Below are positions 34,329 to 46,281 of a stretch of 64,000 nt of DNA, piece by piece. A program made the translations under genes and the position numbers. Source of the DNA: Tethya wilhelma (Eukaryota > Porifera > Demospongiae > Tethyida > Tethyidae); contig CAXIPT010000054.1 of assembly GCA_964030475.1 (NCBI GenBank), positions 1 through 64,000 of the forward strand. The letters are read 5' to 3'. The notes below the pieces were generated by a model. It made no database searches and was not told the DNA's origin. It was given only the letters and a program-made list of their open reading frames with translations. Each line of letters starts with the position of its first letter. Position 1 is the stretch's first letter.

Positions 34329-36688
34329 ATGGCTGAGTCTCAAGGTCAATGGCAACATATTTGTTGCAATCCATTTGAGAAAACAAATCACTACAATAGA
34401 AAGAAAAGTCAGCTGAGAGTTGTTACAAAGTGGATGTGTGAAAAAGCTCCATCAATTTCACCTGGACAAAGGATATGTGATTCATGCAGAAAGGAACTTT
34501 CAAAAATTCCACTCATACCTAATCCCATACCTGATCCTACTCCAGATTCTACATTATGTAGTGTGACAGTGGATACTCTTAGATCAGTGTGTCTGAATCT
34601 GATTCTGAGATAGAAAGTGCTGGAACTAGTTCTCCTCCAAGCACTGAAGCTCTTCAAGTTAAATCCAGTGAGTCTTTAGCACTAGTTAATCAGTGTTTGG
34701 ATACAATCGGAGATACACCACTTACGAAACGCAAGCTGCAATACAAGACGTATGCAAGGCAAAAAGTTGAGAAGGTTACAACAAATGTTAGAAGAAGTAG
34801 TGATCAGTGATGAATGCCATTATAAACACAAAGGAGACGATGGTGAGATAATTAGACAGCTCAAGGAGAAATTTTCAACAGCTAGCAGAAGTGAGAAAAT
34901 CCAGATTCTAACCATTTTGCCTAAAAGCTGGTCAATCAGGAAAGTTCAAAAGGAATTTGATACCTCCGACTTCATGGCTAGAAAAGCTAAACAGCTAGTA
35001 AAAGAAAAGGGAATACTGTCCACACCAGATCCTAAGCATGGTCACAGGCTAGCTCAAACAACTGGATCTTGTGTGTACATTTTACGAAAGTGAAGAGACA
35101 AGTAGAACGATGCCTGGTAAGAAAGACTATGTTTCAGTGAAGACTAGTGAAGGATGAGTACATGTTCAGAAGTTAATTCTGTGTAACTTGAGAGAGCTCT
35201 ATCGGCTTTTCAAGGATAATCATAGATCGGCTTTTCCAAATTTTCTTGCCTTCGTCCCAAACATTGCGTTCTTGCTGGTGGTACTTGTACTCATTCTGTA
35301 TGTGTGTGTACTATCCATCAGAATGTGATGCATGGTGCGAAACTAGCTGAGCTACGAGCAAGAGATGGTACATCATTTGAAACATACAACCACTGTATTG
35401 CACATACCATTTGCAACCCCCCTCAACCGAAATGCTATCTTGGTACCTGTTCTGAGTGTCCAGGCACTGAAAGTCCTAAGGAGTGTCTCACAGATCTTTT
35501 GGATGAGAATGCAATCGACAACATAACCTATCAACAGTGGGTAGCTGTTGACAGATCTACCCTTGTAACCATCTGCAAAACATCTGAGGAGTTTGTTGAG
35601 GAATTTGTTCAGAAGGTTAGTATTCTGATTCCCCATTCTTTCATTGCAAAACAGCAAAGTTGTTTCTACCATGATTGCAAATCTGCACTAAAACCTGGAG
35701 AAGTGCTGGTGGTAGCAGATTTTTCAGAGAATTATTCATTCATCCTTCAAGATGCTGCTCAATCTTTCATTGGAATAATTCACAAGCAACCATTCATCCA
35801 TTTGTGGCCTACTTCAGGAACTGCGGACAAGAGCACCATCTCAGTTTCGTTGTCATTTCAGAGCATGATACTGTTGCTGTATATCTGTTTCAAGCAAAAT
35901 TGATAGGTTTTTTGAAGAGAGCTCTGCCTTTTGATCCTAAGAAAATCTTTTATTATTCTGATGGGGCAGCTTCCCAATATAAGAATAGGAAAAACTTTGT
36001 CAATTTATGCAGCCATAAAGCAGACTTCGACATTGAAGCGGAGTGGCATTTCTCTGCCACTAGTCATGGCAAAGGACCAAGTGACGGAGTAGGTGGAACA
36101 GTAAAGCATTTAGCTGCCAAAGCCAGCCTTCAAAGACCTCATGATAACCAGATAATGACACCACTTCAGCTATTTCAATGGGCTCATGAGAACATACTTG
36201 GTACTGTGTTTCACTACTGCACCATTAAAGAATATGAAGATATGAAGAAAAAGTTAGACCAGCGTTTCCTTAACTCTCGAACCATTCCTGGAACAAGAAA
36301 GCTTCATTCTTTCATTCCTCAATCAAAAGATGTAGTTAGAGTGAAAACATACTCTTTTTCAACTGCTGCTAAGGAAGAAAAGGTAACCAAACAGGAAAGA
36401 GAGCTGGAGATTGATGAGATTTCGGGATTTGTTACCTGTGCATATGATGGAGAGTGGTGGCTGACATGTGTACTTGACACTGATTCAGACAATGGTGAGG
36501 TTAAGGTAACATTTCTCCATCCTCATGGAACTTCTTGCTCATTTAAGTACCCTTCCATACCTGATATCCTAACAGTACCAGTAACTGATATTTTAACCAA
36601 AGTCAATCCACGAACTGTAACAGGTCGTACATATACCCTAACAGCAAAAGAAAGCCGTGAAGCTACAACAAAACTTCCTGTCACATAA
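34329..36688 (+). pseudogene. long-TIR element protein, near full length (second unit)
   Basis: It runs from the ATG at 34,329 to TAA at 36,688 through about five frameshifts (near 34,590, 34,790, 35,080, 35,220 and 35,780); the unbroken protein would be near 770 residues. It has an N-terminal Cys module, a Ser/Glu-rich linker, a helical region (SWSIRKVQKEFDTSDF), a second Cys-rich segment, and a C-terminal half with LVVADFSENYSF, YYSDGAASQYKNRKNF and HGKGPSDGVGGTVK. Conserved Asp residues in the last three could be an RNase H-like catalytic set, which is inference. The last segment (about 36,420-36,560) with CAYDGEWWLTCVL resembles a small beta-barrel reader domain. The long TIRs argue that it is a transposase. 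Confidence 0.65.
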
Positions 36689-37298
36689 ATACCTGCTTTT
36701 ACTAACAATTATAGATTAATGGTCTGGTATATACTATTTATAGTGTGATAAAATTGTTCCCCCCTCCCCCTCCTCAACTTAATAATATATTCTTAATGCT
36801 CATTATATCATGTAATGCTAATAGCGAAATATGGATTATCATTCAACTTACAATATCCCATGAACCCACCTCAATCCCAAAACCAAACTTGGAGAACATT
36901 AAGAGGAAGAGTCACAGAAGCCTTAGAAGGAAAACTAAAAAAATTCAAGAATCCGTTTTTGTGGAAAGCGGAAATAAACACTTTGAGAAATGACCTTTGA
37001 ACCCAGCTTTAGTAAACTTTCACTTTCTATATATCATTCAAAAGGACATTTTATGAGGTACAATGTGGCACAAGTTTTGTTTCAAACCGATGAACACATC
37101 CAAAGTTATGATCAATTAAAGAACACCAGGTAACTAAATATTTACAAAATTTGGCAGCAATTATTGCAGAAGCCATACAATGAACTGGGCTCAAAACCCT
37201 TATGAGCAAACAACTTTATACACAGAACATATGTACCAAGTTTCATGGAAATCCGAAGAGGGTGTCGATTTTTTGCGTTGATTTGACCTGGAATGACC

Positions 37299-38329
37299 CA
37301 TATTTTTTTCCATTTTAAATGACTCTAAAAGCACAATTTCTGTTTAAACTCTTGACATGCTCCTTATCTGCCAAAGCTTGCAAATGTCAAGTTTTGCTGG
37401 TAAAAACTTGCACATGGACGTACAGTACATTTTGGTGGGCTAGACACATTAGGTGGGTATTATTTAGAGTAAAAATGCACTGTAGTCACCGTTGTATTTT
37501 TTAAAGTCATTCTAAGCTTCATTTGGTCAAACACGAATTTGAAGCTCATTCTACTGAAGTCAACTTCAAGCGATAGTCCACTTTCTCTTCGTATGGCTCA
37601 TTTCTTTCACATACAAACAGAAAAGACCCCAATTGGAAGTCCAGTTTGGAGGCATCTGTGACTCAAACAAACATCAATGAAAGTACTGATGCAAGAAAAG
37701 AAGTTGATCTTTCAAGAAATGATGAATTGCTGCTTATTGGGGGAGCCTAAGAGTTTGAATTGACACTATCCGAAGAGTGACATTTCAGGCTCAGATTCTG
37801 AACAGAGTAAAACAGTCTGATGATTCTAAATGATAATGATCAAAACCAAGAGCTTGCTGGTAATCAACCTGATGTTGATCTAAAGAGAACTGCAGCACTA
37901 TTTCTTCTCACCTTGGAAGAATAATTTAATTTAACTCAAATGGCAATAGATTTTACCATATCTTCTGTCAAAATGATAATGGATTCAGTGTCTGTAAGTT
38001 CTGTGTGTGTGTGTGTATGTATACACGTGTGTGTGTGTATACACGTGTGTGTGTGGGTGCTGTGTGTGTATGTGTGTGTGTGTGTCTGTGTGTGTGTGTC
38101 TGTGTGTGTGTGTACGTGTGTGTTTAGGGCATTTGAGAAAATTAATACTAGTAATATTCATAAAGATGAGTTGCACACTCACATGTACTACCTCCCTACT
38201 TCCCCCCCCCACCCCCTTTTATCCAGGAACCTACAATTAGGGACAAGATGGACCCATCAAAACATGGACAGAAAAAACGACTAATTGAGAAAAAGAAAAA
38301 TTTCAGTATGTTCCAATTAATGCACACTA
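37299..38329. repeat. non-coding spacer with (TG)n array
   Basis: 37,299-37,990 shows no supported gene, although there are short frames with serine-rich content. 37,999-38,126 is a compound (TG)n array interrupted by 'tatacacg'. 38,127-38,329 has no assignment. Confidence 0.7.
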
Positions 38330-39291
38330 ATTCCCAGTACGGTAGTACTGGGTACATAGGAATGGCACGGATGGCCCATTAGCGTAATACAAATATTCAC
38401 GCGAATAACTCTGCAAAAACTGAGCGCTTGGCACTAAAAGCTACTATTTAGCTCATTCTCTTTCTAACAAGCCTAAAAACATGGCCTAAAACCATCGCTA
38501 AGGTACCAAACCAAAATATGCCAAACCTCCAATTTTCTCCTTCTTCTTCTTCTTCTTCTTCTTCTATGTTATTTCAGCGTATCTCGAAGACTGTTCACTT
38601 TCAGAAGCTGATTCTTGAACGAACAAACTTGGTACCATTGTCTTCACGTGCTTTTGGTATCGTGTGCTCGAGTCTCCCATTGAATGGCTAGATACAAGGC
38701 GAAAAGCGCTTCTCCGTATGGCAGCCATTCATTTCTACATCATGCATATTAAAATTCATAAGCTACTTGAACAGTCAAATTGACGACCCTTTTCCAGGCA
38801 GATAAGTGTGCGTTATTTGGAATCCAAATATTCGCTGCCTGCCTGCTTTACTGAAGATTTCTGGTTAAGCTGGACTCTCTGTAACCTTTCAGGCTTCAAT
38901 ATTTGGGAGGTGAATAGACTACTGTGTTGTGTAGTATTCATTATAAGATGAGCAAAGCAATTAAATTTTGGTAGGCCTAGATACAGCTCAGTCTCTTGAG
39001 ATCACTTCAAACTGACTCAGTCAGCCTGAGCATAGATTAGCTATAATATCCATGCTGATAGTGTACAAGTAACTACCATACACACACAAACTCAAATGTG
39101 ATTGGTAGAATTATGAAAAAATGAGAACAAACAAGTAAAAAAAACATTGGAAATGTAATGAGACATAGGAATGGCCAAATCGTAAAAAGAAGGCAAACAA
39201 GATGGAATGGCTGGCAGAGTGTATAAAAACTTATTCCTATGGGCAACATGAGGGACTCAACATGGAAAGAGAGTACTACATGCAGCCCACA
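38330..39291 (-). mobile_element. F repeat, single arm ending in a gap
   Basis: It begins ATTCCCAGTACGGTAG and runs through the arm to the first half of the head hairpin, where 24 N take the place of the loop. The sequence after the gap is unrelated. Confidence 0.85.
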
Positions 39292-39315
39292 NNNNNNNNN
39301 NNNNNNNNNNNNNNN
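39292..39315. other. assembly gap (24 N)
   Basis: The gap lies at the loop of an F head hairpin and joins it to a fragment of the long-TIR element. Confidence 0.95.
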
Positions 39316-39672
39316 AAGAATCCGTTTTTGTGGAAAGCGGAAATAAACACTTTGAGAAATGACCTTTGAACCCAGTTTTAGTAAACTTTCACTTTCTATA
39401 TATCATTCAAAAGGACATTTTATGAGCTACAATGTGGCACAAGTTTTGTTTCAAACCGATGAACACATCCAAAGTTATGATCAATTAAAGAACACTAGGT
39501 AACTAAATATTTACAAAATTTGGCAGCAATTATTGCAGATGTCATACAATGAACTGGGCTCAAAACCCTTATGAGCAAACAACTTTATACACAGAACATA
39601 TGTACCAAGTTTCGTGGAAATCCGAAGAGGGTGTCGATTTTTTGCGTTGATTTGACCTGGAATGACCCATAT
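39316..39672. repeat. terminal-repeat fragment of the long-TIR element
   Basis: Matches 36,940-37,298 closely and ends with …GGAATGACCC. There is no coding sequence. Confidence 0.85.
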
Positions 39673-40360
39673 AGTAGATGAAGTGGTGGAGTAACTGGAA
39701 GACCAAAACTTTAGTGAGGAAGTGGTCAAAGCTTTTCAAGGTTAGTAATGAGGCTCGCACGCTCAGTGCCATGAAATTGTATTCAGCGTGATTGATTTAG
39801 TTTTTTTTGTTTTGTTAGATCAAGAAATGGATGGTGAGGCTGTTGTGACTGCATTTGGATCAGTTTATGGAGCAGACTGCCTTAAAGATGTGATATCTAA
39901 GTATGGTCTATGTCTAAAGGTTTATAATGCCTTAAAAAGGAACTGCAAACCGAGGCTGTATATAAGACTATAATTCATGTGTACTGCAACTGCATGTGGT
40001 CAGAACCTAGAAGTTGATTAATACAATCAGCTGGTGTGTAAACTGTGTGGTTAATTAGCTACACCTGACAACACTACTCATGGCTAAATTGTAAAGTTTG
40101 TGTTTAATTAGCTACACCTGACAACACTACTCATGGCTAAATATAATACAACTGAGTTTGTATCTGACATTTTTCTATAGATAAACTCACCTGAGATGTT
40201 TTCTAGCCCTATTACACCAAGTACTCCACCACCCTTAAGCCCAACCAATTCAAATAGTTTTGTCACAGTCCCACTTACACAAACCACCAAACGAAAGGTA
40301 ACTAGTAGTAATGTAGGTAATCATAATTATTTTGCAAGAGTCACAGTGGTAGCAAGCAGG

Positions 40361-40648
40361 CTAAAGTCTATTCACATTCACTTGACGCCATTGACATTCA
40401 CGCCTTCAAAATTTCTTCATAACTAGGCCATATATTTAAGATTTGCGCTATTTTAGATATCATTCGATTGCAAATTTCACGTAGATTTGTTTGGTGCTTT
40501 TTAAAAGCGCTACCCCTTACCATTCAAAAGTTAAGCATATGCCTCATACCTAAAGTACAGACATTCCATTAACCGCAAATGCGGTAAAGCTGTACTTAAG
40601 CAAAACCACACTACTTCCTGGGCTCAAGTGAACGCGAATAGACTTTAG
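40361..40648. mobile_element. 288-bp MITE with 25-bp inverted ends
   Basis: The ends are CTAAAGTCTATTCACATTCA and, inverted, CTAAAGTCTATTCGCGTTCA. It lies in an intron of the SAM-domain gene. The target duplication is not clear. Confidence 0.75.
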
Positions 40649-41050
40649 TAACTCTCACCTCTTCTGGTGTTAGCTAGTAGAGAATTCAAGTATGGCAACC
40701 AGTAACTGAGTACTCGCTAGTAGTGTGGGTGCTTGACTTCACGTGTTCAGTTTCTTAACTTCACGTGTTCAGTTGCTTGTCACATCTACAATACTCTTAA
40801 TTGATGTGCACTACTTACATTTTAAATACTCTACAGAGACAGTGGTTCGAGATCTCTTAGTTCTGTGAGTGCAAGTTCTTCAATGAAGAGAAAGGTATGA
40901 CTCCTTATACTGTGTATCAACAGTTATTTGATTTTTTTTATTTATTTAATTTTATTTTATGCATCACATATAGATGTCTACAGGGCAACCTTCAAGATCC
41001 GTATCACCTATTCCTGGTCCATCAAAAGTAAAGTTACAACTTCAGAAAAT

Positions 41051-41075
41051 CACACACACACACACACACACACAC
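41051..41075. repeat. (CA)n microsatellite
   Basis: About 12 CA units in an intron of the SAM-domain pseudogene. Confidence 0.95.
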
Positions 41076-41295
41076 ATGCAAACATGTAAATTTCATGTAA
41101 AGTGAGTACCTGATCCTTTTGAAATTCCAGTGTTTCACCGTGAAACCGAAGAGAGGTTCAGTAGTAGTATTTGCACAGAGAGTGACAAGACCTACATTGT
41201 TAGGACCTTAGCAACCATACTTATGACTTATGTGCAACGACAAAGTGTTGATGACGCAGAAATTCTGGCAAAGTATCTGGTAAAGAAGTGGGAAT

Positions 41296-41615
41296 CAGTG
41301 GTGGATCTAGGATTTTCATAAGGGGTTTGCAGTAGCCATGCCCCTTTTTTGTAATCTTGCATAATAGCCCCACCCATTTTTGCTTGCATGAACTTTGCAC
41401 TTAACTGTTAGTGTCGATCACGCTAGGTAGTGTTTGGGATCGAGGCTAGCTAGCGTTCTGTTTGAGCACTACTCAGTGAAGCAGAGGCTAGCTAGCTAAC
41501 TATCTAGATTTGCAGCCGAGTCAGCTGCTCAATATTGTGTTTAACTAGTCAGTTATATGAGATTTTTAAGCCAAAGGGGGTTTCAATTGAAACCCCCTGG
41601 ATCGATCTGCTGCTG
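41296..41615. mobile_element. 320-bp MITE inserted in a coding exon, 5-bp duplication
   Basis: The ends are CAGTGGTGGATCTAGG and, inverted, CAGCAGCAGATCGATC. GGAAT flanks both sides (41,291-41,295; 41,616-41,620). The insertion splits the conserved LVKKWE/FLKD stretch of the SAM-domain gene. The superfamily is not assigned. Confidence 0.8.
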
Positions 41616-42146
41616 GGAATTTTTAAAGATGAAGTTGAGGAAGATGCAGAAGAGGATGATCATGTATGTTTTATCATGAACACTAATTTTTGAATAACAA
41701 TATTTTTTTGTGTAGTTCTCATGGAAGATATTCATCTATACCAGATGTCAGAATGTCAATCGACCAGAAGGAAGTGCAGCTTCTAAGGGAGGAAGACGTG
41801 TCAAGAAGAAAAGAGATATCAACATGCATATGTTGTCCATCTGCTGATATGAGACTAGCTATGATCGTAACCTAAAGCACCTATTGGAAGAATTTGCAAA
41901 AGCTAAGCCAAAATTAGAAGTTGTTAAACAGCTAATGACTTGTACATTCCCAGTCCGTCTTGAAAAGATTCTCTCAGATGATCAAGAAAGTGTTACAGGA
42001 ATTTTATCATTGTATCCAATGCTCAAGAAAAGCAGCATTGTAGATTATTTTAAATTGTGGTTAATTATATGCTATTTCTGTGTGCTATAATCAGGATGGG
42101 TGGGAACTACATGCACCTGTGCTTGATGCCTCGTGGTCTTCATTGG

Positions 42147-42560
42147 TTACTGAATCGTGTTGGTTGGGTTGATTGTTGCAAATATTGTTTTGATGAGGCC
42201 TTCTGTGGATATTTTGGATAGAGTACCTAGTTTGCATATCCACAAGTATTCTCTCTTCTTTAGCCACATTTGTTGTGCATTATTTGTAATGAGAACTTCT
42301 GGTGCTGATTCCAAGATTTGGAATCTTATATCTGTTCTTTTATGGTTAGTATTGTTTAAATGATAACGTATTCCTGAAGTCTTGGACTGGAGGTGTTCAC
42401 AGATTCAGTATTTGTTTGGTCTGGTTGTTATACCAATGTACTGTGCCTTGCAATTTTTGTGTGTGCACATTGCTAGGTGGATAACATTTTTTGTGTTACA
42501 ATCGTACTTTTCTGGTTTGTCTGGTAAGTTAATTGGGTGTTTGGTTTTGTTGTAAGCGCT
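42147..42560 (-). pseudogene. GIY-YIG endonuclease-domain retroelement fragment
   Basis: The minus strand from about 42,560 reads a Cys-containing lead-in (YDCNTKNVIHLAMC), then AQYIGITTRP, the GIY-YIG-type strand pair, and a C-terminal part (WLKKREYLWICKLGT) ending at TAA 42,149-42,147. One frameshift lies near 42,370-42,400. Domains of this kind end Penelope-like and some LINE polyproteins. No reverse transcriptase precedes it. Confidence 0.5.
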
Positions 42561-42660
42561 TTCTGTGAATGTATTTGTTACTAGTGTTTTGCAAGTTAGG
42601 CAATTGGGCTTTCATCTTTTTCATTTTCCTATTTGGGTCCAGGCAATTATTGCATATTGT

Positions 42661-42804
42661 ACAGGGGAGTAGCCAGGATTTAGAGGAATGGGGTGCTGAA
42701 AAGCGCGCGGAAAATTTGGGGGTGCCATGCCCACTTTTGGATCACGTGATCGGGATCGTGACCTTTGAACTATTGTTGGGAGCTAGCTGCTCAGCGCTTT
42801 CGAT
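42661..42804 (+). repeat. transposon terminus fragment (CAGGGG…TAGCCAGGATTT type)
   Basis: It starts CAGGGGAGTAGCCAGGATTT, a terminus also present in reverse at 61,800 (CAGGGGCATAGCCAGG). It ends at the single N at 42,805. No coding sequence. Confidence 0.55.
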
Positions 42805-42805
42805 N

Positions 42806-43165
42806 AACCAAAAAAATTCAAGAATCCGTTTTTGTGGAAAGCGGAAATAAACACTTTGAGAAATGACCTTTGAACCCAGTTTTAGTAAACTTTCACTTTC
42901 TATATATCATTCAAAAGGATATTTTATGAGCTACAATGTGACACAATTTTTGTTTCAAACCGATGAACACATCCAAAGTTATGATCAATTAATGAACACC
43001 AGGTAACTAAATATTTACAAAATTCGGCAGCAATTATTGCAGAAGCCATACAATGAACTGGGCTCAAAACCCTTATGAGCAAACAACTTTATACACAGAA
43101 TATATGTACCAAGTTTCGTGGAAATCCGAAGAGGGTGTCGATTTTTTGCGACGTGGAATGACCCA
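42806..43165. repeat. terminal repeat of the long-TIR element
   Basis: Matches 36,940-37,298 but lacks about 12 bp near its end. It finishes GGAATGACCC, next to AGAGGTCACGTGC of the inverted-duplication arm. Confidence 0.85.
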
Positions 43166-43302
43166 GAGGTCACGTGCAGGTAAGATTGCCTAGTTCTAGG
43201 GGTGGAGTCTGGGAAGTTTTGAACCTTTCTAGCTATGCATGTGCACACACACATGGTTCAAATTCAATTTCGAGACTAAAATAGTGTTTGTGTTTGAGTG
43301 GA

Positions 43303-44010
43303 AAGATGGCCCCTCTGTACAAAAATAATAGCCATGTTGGAGTACATTCTAGTGGCGATGGATGTCACAAGACAGAAAGAGCTTCTTCCAGAATTGTTTG
43401 TCAAATTTTGAATGCTGCAACTGGATCATCAGCAAGTGTTTGTTTTGATTCTCAGCCTCATTCCTGTAAGTATTCTGATGTAAGTAATCCCTCAGGCATC
43501 ATAATGATACCAGTGTCACATGACAATATTTTGAGCCAGGTCACAGCTGTAAAGGCTTTAACTAGATAAAGACCTCAAAAGAATGTACACCTAGCATTAC
43601 ACGAGAAAAGCTTTCTTTTTTTGTGGGTTAAGCTTCAAGTATAGTCAAAAGCAAAGGCAACAAAGAGGCCATCTGGTGACTCTGCAGCTGACAAAGCCCC
43701 GCCTACTAAGCGGTCACATGTCTATGATTCTCACCTTCAATAGATGACTGAGTTGGAAGAAATTTTGGATAAGTTGAAGTCCAAACACAACCCACATCAG
43801 AGCAGTTTCACTGTTGGGCAAATCTCATCCAAATGAAAAGCGTGATTCATATGAATTACCTACTATCAAGCCTTTTTTTGGAGAGTGACAGCCAGAAACT
43901 AGTAGTACAGTTCCAAGTGCAGGAAAAAGGATTCACTTATGTACTCAATGCATTGACCAACTGACTAAATGGCATAAATTGATGGAAGATGGAGTGATCT
44001 CAGAGGAGAA
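43303..44010 (+). pseudogene. unrecognised gene relic, copy in right arm
   Basis: The ATG at 43,303 opens MAPLYKNNSHVGVHSS… to a strong GTAAGT donor near 43,467. A second exon near 43,637 starts SKAKATKRPSGDSAADK, is basic and Pro-containing, and runs into a helical segment (TELEEILDKLKSKHNPHQ) with a TAG and a frameshift. A last piece holds LCTQCIDQLTKWHKLMEDG. The same breaks occur in the left-arm copy (14,170-15,330). It lies tail to tail with the IS630-like gene and may be the element's second gene or a captured gene. Confidence 0.5.
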
Positions 44011-44129
44011 ATGCATAAGACTATCTTGAGTGACATTGAGAAATTTTGAACATCATCAATCATAATGGTTTCGTCATTGCTGTAACACTAAAAGTTAGTA
44101 TGCGCGTATAACAATAACAGTTCTATGTG

Positions 44130-44847
44130 TTTGTATCATATCCTGCATGTTGTATCCCGTGAAGCAGTAACACTGTTGAAGGCTGATTAAACAACTTTTG
44201 TAAAGAATTGCATGTTCATCAACTGAAGGATTTCGTGGTCCTTAATAATATTTGATGTAGCTAAACATTTCCTCACATCTAGTAGTCCTTGAGAAGAAAT
44301 AGCTGCTACAGATGACATACAAGTACCTCTGCTTAAGTGACTATGATTGATTGAGGAAAACTTCGGATTTGATAGCAAAACTTTCGAATTTGATCACGCC
44401 TATTTCATCCACCCAAACAAAGAAAACAGTCAGATAGTACATCACTTGGGCCATAAATGCACCTCTGTGACTGATGCATCGCTGCTTGCCTACTTGAACT
44501 ATTCTACAGACTGTTGATCCAGACACAGGTACTCCAGTAGAGCAGTGAATTTCTTGGCATATCTCATCCAAATAAAGCCATGAATTTTCTATAAGTAAGC
44601 CGATAATGTAGTGCACATGGTATTTATTAAGCTTTCTTGTTTCAGGCCTTTTTCCTGATCGTTTACAGGGAGATAGATCATCCTCTTGAATGTACCTCTT
44701 GTACAAACGATGTGCACTTTTAACACAAATTTGTAAGCGTCTGACGATATCTCTAAATTTGAGACCCATGCCCAGTCTCTGCTGGACAACTCTGATTGCA
44801 ATATCTCTGCTGTAAGCAGTCTTTCGTGAAGGCTCAGCTGAAGTCAT
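44130..44847 (-). pseudogene. IS630/Tc1-like transposase, copy 2
   Basis: The best copy of this gene. It starts at the ATG at 44,847 and is open for 168 codons. It holds two helix-turn-helix regions and VWVDEIGV, where the Asp is the expected first catalytic residue. The family pattern continues in another frame (DQIRKFCYQIR) and again at SVAAISSQGLLDVRKC, so there are at least two frameshifts after the Asp. The second Asp and the last catalytic residue could not be found. The enzyme type normally inserts at TA. Confidence 0.7.
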
Positions 44848-45220
44848 ATTGAGTCAACAAGTTTTAAATTTAAACTTTCTGCATAAATATACACATGGGT
44901 CCAGAGCATGCTGAGATGTAGCGCAGGACATCTGTGCAAGAAAAAAGTTCACGGAAAACCGCGAATTAAACTAAAACCGCATTTTACTCCAAAAAAATTT
45001 CCTAACCGGCAAGTTTTCCCATACACATATTACTATGCAGTCAAAAGTTACTACAACTACAGTGATCCTGGTTATCCTTACCGATTGATACTATCAGCCT
45101 ACACATCCTATCTACTAACCCACTTCATCAGTCTACAATTTCATTGGGTGCACAGTGTATATGGCAGACTGAAAGAAGCCAAAACATGATGACTAAACTT
45201 ATAAGCAAAACTGATTATTT

Positions 45221-46129
45221 GTGACCTGTCAAGGGAAAACCTGCCGGTTAGGAAAATCTGCGAATTTTGAGTTAGCTATTCCACGTACATCTAGGCCTTC
45301 CTAGGAAGCGCATATCAAAATTTGATGCGCATAGCTCAAGTAGTTTTCCAGATATAGCTGTTGTAAGCAGCCCTGCCTCCACTCGTGGCTTCCTAGAAAA
45401 ACGGTTGTAAAGTTGTTGTTAGGTAAACTATGGGCGGTCCGTATACTCTCCGTATCATAATTAGATCATGTACAGTACATGCTGAATATTACCACAGCCA
45501 GCCACGTGGGGACTAAAAATCATTTAGTGAGAAGCGAGTAGCTAGGAAAGAAGACCCAGAAGACAGCTAATGGACTCAAGGAGGTAAGCGCTTGCTAGTA
45601 GAGAGATAGATTCTAGGTACAGTAAGTTCTAAGAACTAAGATAAGCCTCAAAATTACCTGTACGCGATCGCCGTACAGGGAGAGGCATTACCTACGAGTA
45701 GAAATGTACTGTATGAAAGCGCTTGGCTTAGACAAGCATGTAGAAAGCTTTAGCTTACCTTTCTGTCTATGTGCTGTAGCAAATTTTTGAGATTAGTCAG
45801 CTTATAAGTAAGAGAGAACATCGAATAATAAATTATTTTTAGTGGCAGCTGCCTTGCTCATAAATATTCGCTACGGTTTGTTGCACAGCATAGCAACTGT
45901 TCTCCGTGTTAGCAACTAAGTAAAAATGAACGAGGCTGAAACTACTGGCTATATCTCTGCAACAGAAGCAGCTCCACCCCTCAAATTTTGCATGGAGCAT
46001 GCTGAGATGTAGCGCAGCGCATCCGTGCAAGAAAAAAAAATTCGCGCAAAAACGCGAATTAAACTAAAACCGCATTTTACTCCAAAAACAATAATTTCCT
46101 AACCGGCAGGTTTTCCCTTGACAGGTCAC
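45221..46129. mobile_element. MITE family B, copy 2 (ATTT target duplication)
   Basis: A 909-bp element with perfect ends GTGACCTGTCAAGGGAAAAC and ATTT on both sides. The left arm preserves the empty site at about 11,556-11,562. Subterminal blocks match copies 1 and 3 although the outer 30 bp differ. Confidence 0.9.
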
Positions 46130-46281
46130 ATTTGTGAAAATAATGTTAATATGTTATGGATTCAGTGTGCATAACAAAAAATTGCACTCTGAATCATGTG
46201 GTTACCATTTGGAGTATTCATACAACAAATTTTATACAATTCCCCTTGCTCAAATAGTTGCCCGTCATCATGTCACGAACA

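Larger units (their letters stand above)
32140..37298 (+). mobile_element. unclassified long-TIR DNA element (two units joined)
   Basis: The right end is about 450 bp of terminal repeat (36,850-37,298) finishing …GACCTGGAATGACC. The left end (32,140-32,545) is its inverted counterpart but lacks the outer about 85 bp. Between them are two tandem versions of the gene (32,765 and 34,329), separated by a single N at 33,992 where sequence restarts at the equivalent of about 32,435. Related termini at 28,126, 39,316 and 42,806 show that the family is repeated. I cannot place it in a named superfamily. Confidence 0.75.
39690..42075 (+). pseudogene. SAM-domain gene resembling the SAMD3-like family, broken
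   Basis: Exon pieces: 39,690-39,740 and 39,819-39,919 (a SAM-like fold, EDQNFSEEVVKAFQ joined in phase to DQEMDGEAVVTAFG); 40,181-40,297 (Pro/Ser-rich linker); 40,837-40,894 and 40,974-41,027 (Ser-rich linkers); about 41,110-41,295 (SDKTYIVRTLATILMTYVQR…, the helical block typical of this family); 41,616-41,664 (acidic); and 41,716-42,075 (SWKIFIYTRCQNVN… to ILSLYPMLKKSSIVDYF). Breaks are a 320-bp MITE inside the LVKKWE codons, a 1-nt shift at 41,621-41,626, an in-frame TGA at 41,845, and phase conflicts around 40,837 and 41,110. The 5' end is cut by the repeat at 39,672. Proteins of this type are expanded in fishes and basal animals and their biochemical role is not settled. This is host-gene debris, not a transposon gene. 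Confidence 0.65.

Noticed and set aside
37940..38284. Cys/Val-rich frame at the (TG)n array.
   Set aside because: It is a translation of the microsatellite.
42157..42363. Plus-strand frame as a membrane protein.
   Set aside because: Its hydrophobicity comes from reading antisense to the GIY-YIG fragment on the minus strand.
44908..45189. A 93-codon frame also seen at 11,584-11,865 on the other strand.
   Set aside because: It overlies a MITE B end fragment and the leader of the IS630-like element. The match reflects the inverted duplication, not coding conservation.
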